From: Boswellia sacra
Lineage: Eukaryota > Streptophyta > Magnoliopsida > Sapindales > Burseraceae
Length of the DNA: 64,000 bases
Direction: 5' to 3'
NCBI GenBank assembly: GCA_013180625.2
Contig: SNVD02004904.1
Span: forward strand, 1 to 64,000
The translations under genes and the position numbers were made by a program. Shown here piece by piece: positions 35,606-48,255 of the stretch (its first letter is position 1; each line of letters opens with the position of its first letter). The notes below the pieces were generated by a model. It did no database searches, was not told the origin of the DNA, and saw only the letters and a program-made list of their open reading frames with translations.

Positions 35606-36600
35606 ATGATTGGATTTTATAAAAAGCGAAAGTCTAAAGATAGATGAGTTGACTGAAGATGTAATGAACTTGACTATCAACCAACAAGCTGGAGAATCAG
35701 CTGGTAGTTCTTCCATGACATGAAGGTCTTAATTGTGTAAGTGAATGATTCATTTACATGTGAAATTTGATTTGGTAATTGAAGCATATTGTAGTTTCTA
35801 TTGTTATGGTTTATGAGATCATGAACAACTTGTAAACTTTCTTGATTAATTTATAGTATGTCTAAAATAATTCTATAATTTGATTTTTTCATGAGTATGA
35901 TTTTTTTTCTTTCTTTGTAAGTTGCTTAAGATTTGAAGAGGAGATGGATAAGAGTTGAAGAACTTTTTAGTGTTTGTTTTTGATGCACTCATTTGTGATT
36001 TGTGATGGGTGGCTATAACTTTATAGTATTTGTTTGTTGGTTTGTGATGAACTTCTTCTAAGTCATCCATAATTTAGAAATGTGATGCGTGTTTGTTTGG
36101 GATGTTACGAACTTTATTCTTATTAATTTTGTTGTATTTGAAGTATTGAAGTTGATTTCTTATTGTATTTATATTGCATTTGAAGTTTGTATGACTTCTT
36201 GGTATTTAATCTTGTTTTATTTTGCATCTTTTGTTATAGTTTTTTTTATTTAAAAATAGGTTTTAATGTATAATCATGTCATAATCGTGTCCGTAAACGT
36301 GTTATAATCATGTCATAGCCATGTTGATGAGTCATAATCGTGTTAATTGGGTCATGTCAACCATATAAACGTGTCCTAGTCGTATTAGACGGGTCATATC
36401 CATGTCTAACACGGACATGACCTTTTATTATTCGTGTTAGCGTGTCGTGTCATGTTACCCGCTTAATAATCGTATCGTGTTTGTGTTGAGCCTTCATGAC
36501 ACGAATAATAAACAGATCGTGTTCGTGTTAGGTCAATCTTTATCATGTCACAGCTTGACACGACACGAACACAAGCCGCCAACATAAATTGCCACCCCTA
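35606..36600 (+). mobile_element. 3' part and right end of the hAT element
   Basis: Non-coding DNA ending with a subterminal region full of CGTGT, ATCGTGT, GTCATG and ACACGA motifs in both orientations (36270-36580). It ends at ATTGCCACCCCTA, the typical hAT terminus (TAGGGGTGGCAA as reverse complement). The following GTCACACA would be the 8-bp duplication; the partner copy is lost with the left half. Confidence 0.75.
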
Positions 36601-37092
36601 GTCACACACAAGTGTGAAGTGTCACATGCAGGCCGAGATGTGATAAATGGTCTCAGAACCTAGCCCAACCGGAAGTGTGGGGTGTCACCTTGGAGATGTA
36701 AGCCCTTAAAGGAGAGGTGAATGTAACATCCCACATCACTTGGGAATAAGTTATGTAAAAAGCTTATATATCATGTGAGCTCCTTAAGCTGTTAGAGGCT
36801 TTTTGGGTTACAAAGTCCAAAAGCAAAACTATGACGGACTATGTATTCAAAGTAGACAATATTTGACAATGGGTTGGGTTGTTGGGCTTCACGCACGCAT
36901 AGGGGCCACCTCCTGAAGGCATACATGGGGGCCACTGCTTGAAACTATATAAATGCCACCGCTTGAGAGTTTATGGGAACCATAAAGCGCCATGCACAGT
37001 GTAAAGAGTCACATGTAGGATCACAAAATGTCACACACAAGTGTAAAGTGCCACATGTGGGCCGGGTTGTAATAAATGGTATCAGAGCTTGC
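36601..37092 (+). mobile_element. TRIM-like LTR element, plus-strand copy
   Basis: The end of one LTR (36601-36646) is followed by a PBS-like TGGTCTCAGAACC (36648) and 70 bases of internal DNA. A full LTR of about 355 bp follows (36722-37076, starting TGTAACATCCCACATC), then a second PBS TGGTATCAGAGC at 37077. The two LTR ends are alike (GTCACACACAAGTGTGAAGTG against GTCACACACAAGTGTAAAGTG). No coding sequence. The left LTR is cut by the hAT element. Confidence 0.75.
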
Positions 37093-37596
37093 GGGATATA
37101 TAAGCTCTTTACAAATCTTATTTTCAAGTGATTTGAGATATTCCATTCACCCCCCTCCCCCTAAGGACTTACATCCCCAAGGTGACATCCCACACTTCTG
37201 GTTAGGCTAGGCTCTGATACCATTTGTAACATCCTGGCCTGCATGTGATACTTTGCACTTGTATGTAACACTTCATGGTCCCATATGTGGCATTTTGTAC
37301 TATGTGTAGCATTTCACGATCCTTGTAAACCCTCAAAAGGTGGCCCTCGCATAGTCTCAAGTGGTGGCCCTCATGCGTGCCTCCGAGAGGTGGCCCCCTT
37401 CTCAAGAGGTGGCTCCCACACATGTGTGAATCCCAACGCCCTAGTCCATTGTCGGATATTGTCCACTTTAAACACACAGTCTGTCACAATTTTGTATTTG
37501 AGCTTTGCAACCCAAAAGGCATCCAACATTTTAAGAAGCTCAGAGAGTATATAAGCTCTTTACATATCTTATTCCTAAGCGATATGGGATGTTATA
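37093..37596 (-). mobile_element. TRIM-like LTR element, minus-strand copy
   Basis: On the minus strand an LTR of about 374 bp runs from 37596 (TATAACATCCCATATCG) to 37223. It is followed by TGGTATCAGAGCCTAGCC (PBS), the same internal segment as in the plus copy, and the first about 50 bases of a second LTR ending at the junction near 37092. It is therefore an inverted partner of the copy at 36601-37092. Confidence 0.75.
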
Positions 37597-38720
37597 GGAA
37601 ATGTCTATGTCCATGGGCCGGGGGATCAGAATGGGGTTTTCCCAACAAAGTATAAGCATGCTTCTCGCCTTCTATAAAGCGAGATCCTATATCGTAAAAG
37701 GGTCGTTCATGAAAGGAATATACAAAAGGGGGTTTAAGGACAGAACAATGCGTAATTTGGAGTTTCGGGTGTCTAAGTGACATGTATTCGGTCATTACGA
37801 ACTAAAAAGGATGAATTTGAGAGAAAGAGTCTGTGTTCATGGGCTAGGGAAGCGAAATTTGTATCACCTTGAAAAATATAAGCATGATTCTCGACTTCCA
37901 TAAAGCAGGCTCCCAAGTCATAAAAGGGACGTTCCCAAGACGAATACACGTAGTGGGGTTCGAAGAGAGAACAATGCATAATTTGGCATTTTAGATGTAT
38001 TTGCGACACGCTTTTGGTCATTCAAAAACAAGGCGGGCAACTTTAAGAGGAAGAGTCTGTGTCCACAAGTCAAGTAAGCAGAATCAGCGTCATCTCAAAA
38101 AGTATAAGCATGGTTCCCAACCTCAGTACAGCAGGATCTCGGGTCGTAAAAAGGGCATATTTGAGACGAATGCACATAGTAGGGTTCGAGGAGAGAACAA
38201 TACGTAATTTAGCATTTCAAACATATTTGTGACACATGTTTGGTCATTTAGAAACAAGAAGGATGACTTTCAGAGGAAGAGTCCTTGTCCATGGGTCAGG
38301 TAAGTGGAATCAGGTCATCCCAAAAAGTATAAGAATGGTTCCTGCCTTCTGTAAAGCAGGATCCTGACTTTTAAATGGGCATTGCCAGTAGGTTTACTCA
38401 ATAGGGTTCAAGTCATAAAATGATGCGTATTTTGGCATTTTGGCTGTACTGGTGACATGTAGACATCTCGAACTGGAAATGATGACTTTGGGAGGATGAT
38501 GACGTGTCCATTTTACTAGAAGGTGAAATCGAAGTTGTCCCGAAAAATATATGTTTTTTTTTCCTGATTTCTTGAAGTTAGGATGCCAACTTATAAAAGG
38601 GCGTTCTCAAGAGATATTAAAGTGGGATTTGAGGCGAAAACTATGAAAAACGATGCGTATTTTCCATTTTTAGGCATATTCATGAAACTTTTTTTGTCCC
38701 AAAAATTTCAATAATATTTT
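37597..38720. repeat. Five-copy tandem array of about 225 bp
   Basis: The unit start, resembling GAAGAGTCTGTGTCCATGGG, occurs at about 37600, 37823, 38052, 38277 and 38500, giving periods of 223-229. Each unit continues with AAAAGTATAAGCATG, TAAAGCAGGATCC, TAAAAGGG.CGTTC and AACAATGCGTAATTTGGCATTTT. Similarity falls from left to right. No coding frame. Confidence 0.85.
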
Positions 38721-39843
38721 TTTATCATTGTCTTTAGATGTTTTTTGTTAGCATTTCTAAATAATTGGCCTTAAAATTTTTCTTCTATTACTATTAATAT
38801 TATAGGAAATGTATATATTTTCGCTTACTTTTTCCTCAATTTCCATATTTCTATGATTAAATAAATAACAATACACTCAATTGATATATTAAAGAATGTA
38901 TCTTGTGGTGAATAGTTTTTTTAATAAAAATAATTTGCTGTTCTGCCAATTTTTGTCATTTTAATGTATAGAAATAGTTGAAATATATTGTAAAACACTG
39001 TTGAAATAGTGTTACTCGAAACTGTAGCAGCACTATTTAAATAGTACTGGTTGAGGGATATCTATTGAAGCAGGTTAATGTCTTTCATTGGCTGGCAAAT
39101 GGTAGCGAGGCAGCCTACAAGTGCCACAATTTCAAGTGTATGTAGTGCGCCAGGCGCACTGTATACAGACCCTGTATTTGGAGAAAATAAAACCACTCTG
39201 TATCTTTAAAAAATGACATAAACCTTAATATGGAAGTTCTTGTAGTTTAGCTAAATATTAAGGTTGTCAATGATTTTAATAAAGAATTAAAGTTCTTTAG
39301 AATTTGTGGCTCCTCTTGTGTTGTTTTACTGAGATCACTCAAGAAAAAAGTACAAATTTCACCAAATAACCCTTTAAACTCCTCATAAAGGGACTATTTG
39401 ATATGACGATTTAGTTGCATGAGAATGGGGTTCACATTCTTAGGAAACTGCAATATGAGAATCTGATCCCTAGGAAAGAAATATTATTATATTTAGTTAC
39501 CCATAAGAATATTGTCTTTGATTCCTATGGAAATCAGATTATTGTATTTGGTTGCATATAAAAATATGTTAATTTTGTTCAATATGTAAGTAAACTTTAT
39601 AAATAAAATTTTTCTAATTTGTCAAAAATGCTTATGTTTTCTTTTTCATTTAGTATGCAATGAAAAAATTAATAATATATGAGGATAATAATTTTGAAGA
39701 TTTTTAAATTTATTATAAAGTTATTTTAAATTACTATAAATAATCTTTAAAATTTTTAATTTATTATAAAATTTATTAATAATTCTCTAATATGTTATAT
39801 TATAAAGGTTCATATGGAAAAGTGTTTTAAAAAATCATACTTT

Positions 39844-39899
<56 letters not shown>

Positions 39900-40508
39900 C
39901 ATGTAGATTAGTTTTTACACTCTATTGTACACATTTCTATCCTCAGTTGTGCAGTTCAAAAAATGTCTGCATTGGCAAGCTCCTAATAACTCCACTCATA
40001 TCAATCTTTTAGAGAAAAAAAAAAAAAGAGATAAAAATGCAAGCTCACAACAAACCTATGATCATCAAACATAAAAAACAGCCAACTCAACCTGAAATGG
40101 GGGAAAAATGCTAGAAGAAATATTACAATTTTTATAAAGGTGTAATCAAAGTGCTAAAATAAGGCATGACGATGCTATTTCCAAACAAGGTAATTAAAGT
40201 TCAATTCTAATACAAGAAGACATCAAAAGTTATCATCAAAGTTTCTAACATTTACCAGACTATCTAGCCAAAAGTTTCATCCATGTCAAAATACCATTAA
40301 GTGTTCCCAAATTCATCATAAACAAAGTTTGTCAAAATGCCATCACCAACAAAGTTTGCGAAAATACCATAAAAGTTCCATTCTATCTCATTCCAATAGT
40401 CCAAGAAGAAATTCAAGCCTTGAATTCGTCATCCAATGTGAAGAATTAATCGATATTAGCTTGATTTTGGACAAGAAGTTGGCCAACTTTAACTTATTAT
40501 ACAGTTGT
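38721..40508. other. AT-rich intergenic DNA with a long (TA)n tract
   Basis: It contains a perfect TA run of about 24 dinucleotides at 39850-39898. Otherwise no gene or repeat that I can name. Confidence 0.5.
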
Positions 40509-41420
40509 TAGCTCGTCAACTTTTTTGAGTGCATCAAACAGTTTCATCCTTCTAGCAACTCTATCATCTTCAAACTGAAAGCAATAAGCGATTCTTCTAA
40601 TAATGTCACTAGCAACAACCTATATTTCACCAAATTTTTCTATTGTGCTATTCAACATATCAACCAATGGATCTCTATTTTTGGATCTTTTCCTCTTTTT
40701 TTTTTTTTACTAGTTTGTGTTGAAGCTTTTTCCGTGCTTGTGTGACTCATGCTTGTATTACCGATAAGCTCATCTATTGGATTTAAAGGATCATAATCAA
40801 CATTTTGATCAATCTCAACCTCTTTATTGGAAAACCTAATTCCACCTTGTCCATTGACACTATCCTTCCAAAAACAGTTCCCAAATCATCAAATAAGGAA
40901 ATGCTTTATTCCTTAAGCCCTTTGCATTTGGATGACTCTGTGTAAATGTTAGGCAACACAAAACAAGCTAATATTAGAGAGGAACAAGTGGAAGGAAATT
41001 CTCTAAATTTGTTACAATATAATGACAAGTGACAAATTAAACAAATTAGGGAAATCGTTACCTTAACCCAAACATCAAACACACGTTTTTCAGTGACAAC
41101 ACTCTTAAGGTCATCATTCCAACCAAATCCATTTACAATAGGTCCTAACATCTCACAAATTACATGGAATTGTTTCTTCAGAATCTTGATGCTAGAATCA
41201 ATGTGAGGTTGTACTCTAAGTCCATAACTAGGATTCTTCTCATTCATCATTTTTTCTAATTGTTGTAAGTAGCTCGGTTTAAACATCCTATTTATCCACT
41301 TTACATTTTCCACTATTACCTTTCTCCAACAAACACTCTACCAACTTGGTATCCTTAATTGCAATCCATTGATGCTTTTTCCAAGATTTGGTGTTGGTTG
41401 GTCCGAAGCATCGATTCTGC
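40509..41420 (-). pseudogene. PIF/Harbinger ORF1: Myb/SANT-like protein
   Basis: The minus strand shows an N-terminal Myb/SANT-like domain with FKPSYLQQLEKMMNEKNPSY, QPHIDSSIKILKKQFHVI and GFGWNDDLKSVV...VFDVWVK. An intron (about 41062-40936) leads to SHPNAKGLRNKAFPY. After two small shifts come FGKD and a Ser/Lys-rich tail with STQTSKKKKRKRSKNRDP. This protein accompanies the DDE transposase in plant PIF/Harbinger elements and helps it bind the ends. Frame breaks near 40870-40885 and in the first exon make it a pseudogene. Confidence 0.75.
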
Positions 41421-41514
41421 TGAAGGTAGATATATCTCACATGAAGTTAACAAAAAAAAAGGTATAAAAAAGTAGTAGTTGCTATAAATTGAACCAATAA
41501 CATAGATATGAAAT

Positions 41515-42358
41515 CAGTGGCAGATCCAGAAATTTTGTTTATAGGGGGCACCACATAGTTGAGAATTAAAATAAATATATAGTTAAATATAATCATTAAG
41601 ATTCAATTATATTTAAAATAATTTTTAGATATATTAAAAAATAGATTTTTTTATTTTTGAATATATATATATGTGTGTATAAGACTAAAGTAATATACTA
41701 TAGTTTGAAAAAGTTTTCTAACATGCATACATACATACACACACATAGAGACACACACACACACATATATGTATATATATAAGTTTTAAAGTCTTTTTAT
41801 TATAATTAAATTAATATGTTTTCGAATAATATTGTTTTAACACTTTATATAAGAGCTAAATGTATTTAATATTTGAATTTTGATATTCTAAGACTAGTGA
41901 ATTTATTCTTTTGTACTATTTGATTATCTAAATTTAAGATTATATATAAATTAATATATTGATAATGAGTTTGTGTTCAAAGAATATTTAAAAAAAATTA
42001 GAATGATGTAGCATATATACTGTAAATAATCTTTTAAATCCATTATGATTATGTATATTCTAAATGCTTTCCAGAAAAATTGTTGGAGCATATATATCAT
42101 GATATTTCAATCATGCAATAATATAAAATGGAGGCACATGAATGAACCCACCTAACTATGTAGTTCTAAAAGGGTTTAACAAAAACTAACACCTAAAGTT
42201 AAGGATGAACCTAAGTGCATGAGGTATATTTGTTAAAATCAAGTAATTTTTATATAAGGGTATATATATGACTATTGAAACTTAAGGGGGCATCATGAAA
42301 TTTTAGATTGTCATTGGGGGCCCAAGCCCCCCCTGGTCTAAGCGTAGGTCTGTCTATG
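41515..42358. mobile_element. Non-autonomous hAT-like element (844 bp)
   Basis: It begins CAGTGGCAGATCC and ends GGTCTGTCTATG; the ends are imperfect inverted repeats (9 of 12). It is flanked by TATGAAAT on both sides (41507-41514 and 42359-42366), a perfect 8-bp duplication. GGGGGC and AGCCCCCCC strings near both ends are typical of a widespread plant repeat starting CAGTGGCGGATCC. The AT-rich interior is non-coding. It splits the PIF/Harbinger element between ORF1 and transposase. Confidence 0.75.
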
Positions 42359-42699
42359 TATGAAATAGACATACTATTATATAAATAATTTTTTTCATAG
42401 AAACTTTCAAACCAAAGCAATAAACTTGTTCAAAACCACATTATTTTTACTACAATTGTTGAAACACAACCATAAACATTTTCAAACATAATAATACAAT
42501 GCTATGCCATGCCAACTTATATGACTATTGGTTCCTTTGCCATTGCTCGAACATTTCTCCAGCCAAGTTGTCCCTCTATTTAATCCAAGCATTTGATGTT
42601 TCAATATGTGTATAATGGTCACTACCTATATTGTCAACTTCCTCACCATCATCACTGTAAATATTATCATGTTCACTTTCCCCCAATGCTTATTCTAAA

Positions 42700-43803
42700 G
42701 GATCTACATGCATTTCTCTTCTAATCAAGTTATGAAGGAGACAACATACTAAGGTAATTCAACATTAGATTTTGATAGGATAGCACAATCCAACCTCTAA
42801 GAATTACCCATCGTCTTTTCAACAAACCAAATGCTCTTTCTATTACATTTCTTGTAGAAGAATGTTTCATATTAAAAAATTCAACAGCAATATTAGGTGG
42901 GATATCCCAATCATTTAAATGATAACATTGTCTTTCATATGGTGTTAAGAATCCTTCACCATTGGAAAACCCAGCATCACAAAGGTAGTAATATCCTACA
43001 AATCATTTAACAATTATGTTAAAAAGAGAAGTTATGTCATAAACCATAATATAATTGAAAAAAGAAAAAAAATATTTATCTTGTGGAACTTTTAACCCAT
43101 TTGTCTTAGATATAGCATCCCATAAGACTCTACAGTTAGTAATTGATCCTTCCTATCCAGGCAAGATATAAATAAATTGCATATCTTGTGAGACCATTCC
43201 TAATACATTAGTAGCAGTTGCATTCTTTCTAGTTTGATACCTAGGCCTATCTAATGCAGGCACATTGACTTTAATGTATGTCCTACCTAGTGCTCTTAAG
43301 CAATTCATAAACCATTTCCGCCTCGTATCAGTTGAATTATCAAGAGCTCGCTCAGGCCTCTTTAATAGTAACTCATGAGCAAATAACAAAGCATTTAAGA
43401 CACTACTAAATTGTCTACTAACTGTTTTTCCTAAACGTGCAAAATGACATCTCATGATTCTATTCTTAATGTCGTGAGCTATAATATGCAAAAATATAGC
43501 TAACATTTCATCAACATCCATATTTTTTGTTCCTTTCAAAATAGCAAACATTGTCCTATCTATACAAGTGCTTTCTACAAATGCAAGGTCACTAGCCTGA
43601 ATCATTCTAAAAATATTCAGTTGATGCATTTGATGCCTATAGAAAGAGCTATTTAGAAATTCATTTCTACTTGAACGCCTTATACAAATGATAATAAATA
43701 TTATGAGAATGAAACAAAATGTCATCTCATTTAACATTTCCATATATTGAACCAAATTTGCTATAATTATTTTCTTCGCAACTAGTGGAAGACGAGCCAT
43801 AAC
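42700..43803 (-). pseudogene. PIF/Harbinger DDE_4 transposase
   Basis: From the Met at about 43803 (MARLPLVAKK) the minus strand encodes the HTH-like part (FARLGKTVSRQFSSVLNAL). DDE_4 motifs follow: RYQTRKNATATNVLGMVSQD, FIYILPG then a TAG in place of Trp, NGLKVPQ, and after an intron-like gap YYYLCDAGFSNGEGFLTPY and HSSTRNVIERAFGLLKRRW. The segment that should read GA(L/I)DGTYI is ALGRTYI, so the first catalytic Asp seems deleted. Several stops; clearly inactive. Confidence 0.85.
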
Positions 43804-43845
43804 CTGCATAGAGTTTAAAATATATACGCATGAACAATGATTCAA

Positions 43846-45908
43846 TCAATCATGTAGCTCTTTGAATGATGATGCAGAATTATATGCTAGCTGAAGGTAT
43901 TATGTGTTCTATCCTTTGTAGTTTCAACTTCTTCAGAATGAGATTTTACTTTAACAAAACAAATAAAATGTACAATATAGCAAATGAGAATTTAAAATAG
44001 AAAAGTAAAAGGCTGCTCTTTTATTGACTATTGCATTTTGGTTCCAATCATCCCTTCCTTTTTGCATTCTTTCCAAAATACTAAAATTAACAACTTCTTC
44101 AAAATTCAGCTTTCAAGTTTTGGAAAAATGATGGATTATTATGAGCTAGGCACTAACTTATCATATAAAAGAATATAATCAATGCCAGATGAACTAAGAT
44201 CAAAGAACAATGACATAAAAGTTTAAATCCCCTAATAATTTTTATTGATGACTCAATAATTACACACTTTTTAATACCTCTTTTCTTGCTTAATTAGTTT
44301 TTTTTTTAACATAAACTTGTGCTTTTTATGTTTCTTTTGTTTGATTTTTAGTTTCCATGGTTATAGATCTTTTATTGACAACAAATTGAGCAAAATGGAA
44401 GCAAAATTGCCATAACTCACCTCTGCTAGACAGCCACATTCTCAAATTTAATTTTACTAATTTACAATGAACTAGAATTTTAACCTTATACCTTTGGAAA
44501 GCTGTAGAAGTCTAGTTTCTAGGGAATTTTATGGTTCACAAATCCGATTTGTGTGGGCAATGGTACACTCAATTTAATGTAAGTTGTTCACTGATTATAT
44601 GTCAATCAAAAATTCATGTAACTTGTATAATTTGTATAATCGATAGGAAAGGGGTTAGGCTACGATTTTGTGACAATGTGACTCATTAAAAACATTGTTT
44701 TTAAGTTAAAATCAATTGGGATGATCTATCAAGACAAGAGTCTAGGTGGAAGCTTGGGCAAACGAATAAGAAACAACATATGCAAGAAGAGTATGGGATT
44801 TATCATTTGTTTTATGTTCAAATTTTTTAGTTCAAAATTTGCAACAAAAGATTAAAGAAAGAAGGCTGGAACCAAGAGCTCCGGACAACCATATTCTCAG
44901 ACTTGGAATAGACATAGCTAAAAATCAGATGTCTTGGTTCTTATCACTTGTTTTCTGTTCTTTTTTTGTTGACTCATTATAGCTGCTTCACAAGTTCTCA
45001 TTTTTCCATTGCAAATATATTTGTTCAGTCTAACAAGTACAAATGCTTGTCCCTATAGACCATGTTTAAGTATAATGAAATTTGCAAAAATAAGATACTT
45101 TAATCCCTAAAACTTCATTTCAATCACATAAGGCATGTTTCAGTGTTCAATGTATGTGGTAAAGCCAAACTAATTAACACCTCTAAAAAGTCAATAATTC
45201 AACTCTTGATAATGTCTTGCCTAACTTAACTTTTTTTTTGTAACCGAGGTGTTCGGGCTAGCTTACGCGCACCACAACTAATCCATGTAGATTGACTTGA
45301 ACTTTCATGTATAACCACATCATTTTTTTTCTTTTTCTAAATTCTAAAACATGCAACCAAATATGATCAACATTTTAAAAGAAGATACCATTCATAACAA
45401 CTAGACCCATAAAAAAGGACAAAGATAAACCAATTACAACTTCAACCAATTAGCTTTAGAAAAAGGGCAGAAAAAATTTTAGTCGTGGCAATTTATATAC
45501 CAACAAAAAATTCAAAACAAAGCAACTAGTAAAACAAAGGCATATGACAGATTAACGTTTATGATAATGCAATCTTATGAGCATGTACCCTCTAGAACCA
45601 AAGTAAGTATTCCAAAAACTTGAAAGCTGAATTTTGAATAACTACTCACATGACCTAAGCACAAAACAAGCTGATAAAAAGAGTAGAAAAAGAGATTTTA
45701 GGGTACCATATTCAAGCTTCTTTTGGGTTTCTAAATTTTGAATGAGAAAGAGGAGGATTCAAGCAAAGTCTGCACACAAAGAGGTTTGTAAAGTAAAATA
45801 TAAAGTTATGGCAAATTTCAGATAGAAGACTGAAAGAAGGACGAAGGAACTCAGAGAAAGAATGATCCTATCTTGAGATGGATGTTTGATCTGGGTTGTG
45901 GCTGAAGG
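43846..45908. repeat. Relic of an Athila-type LTR and other decayed repeats
   Basis: 44430-44600 (CACCTCTGCTAGACAG, CTTTGGAAAGCTGTAGAAGTC, TTATGGTTCACAAATCC) is a diverged copy of the gypsy LTR part at 33040-33170 (CACCTCTGCTAGTCAG, GTTGGAAAGCTCTCGAAGTC, TTACGGTTTATAAATCC). At 45238-45290 a short patch with GGTGTTCGGGCTAGCTTACG resembles a common plant interspersed repeat. No gene is recognised in the rest. Confidence 0.55.
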
Positions 45909-46237
45909 TAGGAATGGCAAAACGACCCAGCCCGGGCAGGGGAATTGCCTGGAAAGCCAAGGAAATTGGCCAAAATCAGGGTGTGATTTTTCTGCTCGGC
46001 TGAGGTGGAGGTGTAGAGGTTGGCGACACAGAATTGAACCCGGGGTATGCAATTAAAATTAGAAACTACATCAAATTAATGCATTAATTTTCAATTCTTA
46101 AATATGACCCCTTAAGCCCATAAGTTATTCTATTAAGATAACTCATAAAAGCTTAACAATTCAGGCCCAAGCCCAGGCCCAGGCCCAGCCCACCAAAATT
46201 AGGAATTTGTATACCTAATTTCTAAACTATAAATCCC

Positions 46238-47741
46238 TAATTTCTTGTAAGTTGCAGCCTTCTTAATCTCATTGCTTTCGCTTCATCCTCCTCCTCTATC
46301 AGTGGCTGCTGAATTATTTTGCTTTCTTGGATTGTAGCCTTCTCTTTGTCGTTGCTTGCTTCTATTTTTCCCTCGGCTTGCTCTCGACTCTTGCTTTTAC
46401 AGTCTTGCTGCTGGCAGCTCATTACGTGGTAAGTTACATTACTCATTGGCTCTGATTGTTGAGACAATCTGCTTTGTTGAGCGTATCCTATGTTAAGCAA
46501 AACTAAAGTTAAATCTCTAAATTAAAACCAATCCAAAGTTGCAAATGCTTAATTCCCAGAACTAAGAAATTTAAGATAAAGCATTTGGATTATGAGGCAT
46601 TGTAAATTTTTAGGAAAATGGATTTCTAAATGCATTGGGTTCATAACACGTGACAACCAAAAAGATTGCAATGGTTGCTATGTATTCTCTTTAAACTGTT
46701 TTTGGCAATTTCAACTACATACAATCTTACTTTTACAGGTAGTCAGTCTGGTCACAATGGACCTGGCTAGCCGAGGTGCAATTCAATCAAGCTTCAGAAG
46801 TTAGAGCCACTAACAGAAAAGATAGACATAAGATAGAAATAATGCTTAAGCATTTAATGTATTTTGATTAGTTAGACAAGAAGAATTCTCAGCTTGACTT
46901 AGTAGCATGACTCACAAGCTTAGCTCCATTCAAATGTTAAAGTAAAAACCATAAAATATATAGTTCACAAATGTAGACATATAATCTAGTTAATTAATAA
47001 TTTTTTGTATAAGCATTTGCTAAACTATTAATTAAATAATTAAACCATGCGTAAATACTAACATCCCTTTTGACATGCATGGTAATAATTAACTTACAAA
47101 TTAAAATGAGTTATTAGAGACAAACTCTAAAAGTGACAGGACGAGAATTAAGATAAATAAACAAGTGATAACAAAAAGAGTAGTTTTGTTTAGGTAGAGA
47201 AAGATGAAGTGAATGATGTCCCACCCTATAACACACACAACACCAATTGGAGAAATAATAATGTACAATACAATACTCTAATTTAATTTATTATGTAATT
47301 TAATTTATTATGTAATTTAATTTATTGTGCTACACAATAAATTAAATTATTCACTTTCAGTCAAAGAAATAAATAAAATGCCTTATATTTAATAAGATAA
47401 ATACATTGAAATCTTCTTATAAATATAATGACAATTTGAGCACTAACCTATTTATTTCTTCGATCAATGTGTTGTATCCAAGCTTTATGATATACACCCA
47501 CTAGTTAATACTTTAATTAAAAACGATACCATCAAAATTTAGAGAAATAATGTTATACTACAATACAACAAAATTGAAATGTAATTTAACTTTCTAATTA
47601 AATACTTGTATATTTTCTTATTTCAATAATCTATATTACTTAAATAAAACCACTAATTTGGAGAAACAATGGTTTATTATTAGTACTTGTACACTTTATA
47701 AATATCCAAATTAATGTTTAATCAATTGATAGGGTAGATTC
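46238..47741. other. 5' non-coding part of the hAT element
   Basis: The minus strand has an 87-codon open frame at 46500-46237 (Gln/Glu-rich), but it matches nothing I know and is probably chance. At about 47281-47330 a 19-base unit (TAATTTAATTTATTATG) is repeated two and a half times. No other structure. Confidence 0.4.
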
Positions 47742-47849
47742 ATGCCTAAGTTGAATGTGATCATATCATGCCTTTTATACATAATCCTAGAATATATCAT
47801 GCCTTTTTTAATTGCTAATAATTTTTACTCACAAGTTTATCTTCAAATG

Positions 47850-48209
47850 TCTACTTCGAAAACACAAGAAGCACCGTCATCATTTAATGATATTTCAATG
47901 GATGATGATAATAATGATAATGTACGTAATGATGAAAATGTTGTTGAGATTGAAGTTGAAGATGGATCAAATAGAAACATAGGTAGGCGTGGAGGACGTG
48001 GACATGGACGTGGAGTTGAACGTAGTTCTAATTCTAAAGAGACAATAAAAAAAACACCAAACATCGATCTTGGGTTTGGGAGCACTACAACAGAGAGACA
48101 AGAGAAGGAAAGCAAAAGGTTGTGTGTAAATATTGCAAGAATGCATTAGTTGGCCATCATACGGATGGAACGAAACATTTGGCAAATCATCTTAACACTT
48201 GCAAACGTA

Positions 48210-48255
<46 letters not shown>

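Noticed and set aside
45759..46052. Minus-strand 97-codon frame at the left end of the hAT element
   Set aside because: It crosses the TIR and target duplication, so it cannot be an old gene; no homology recognised.
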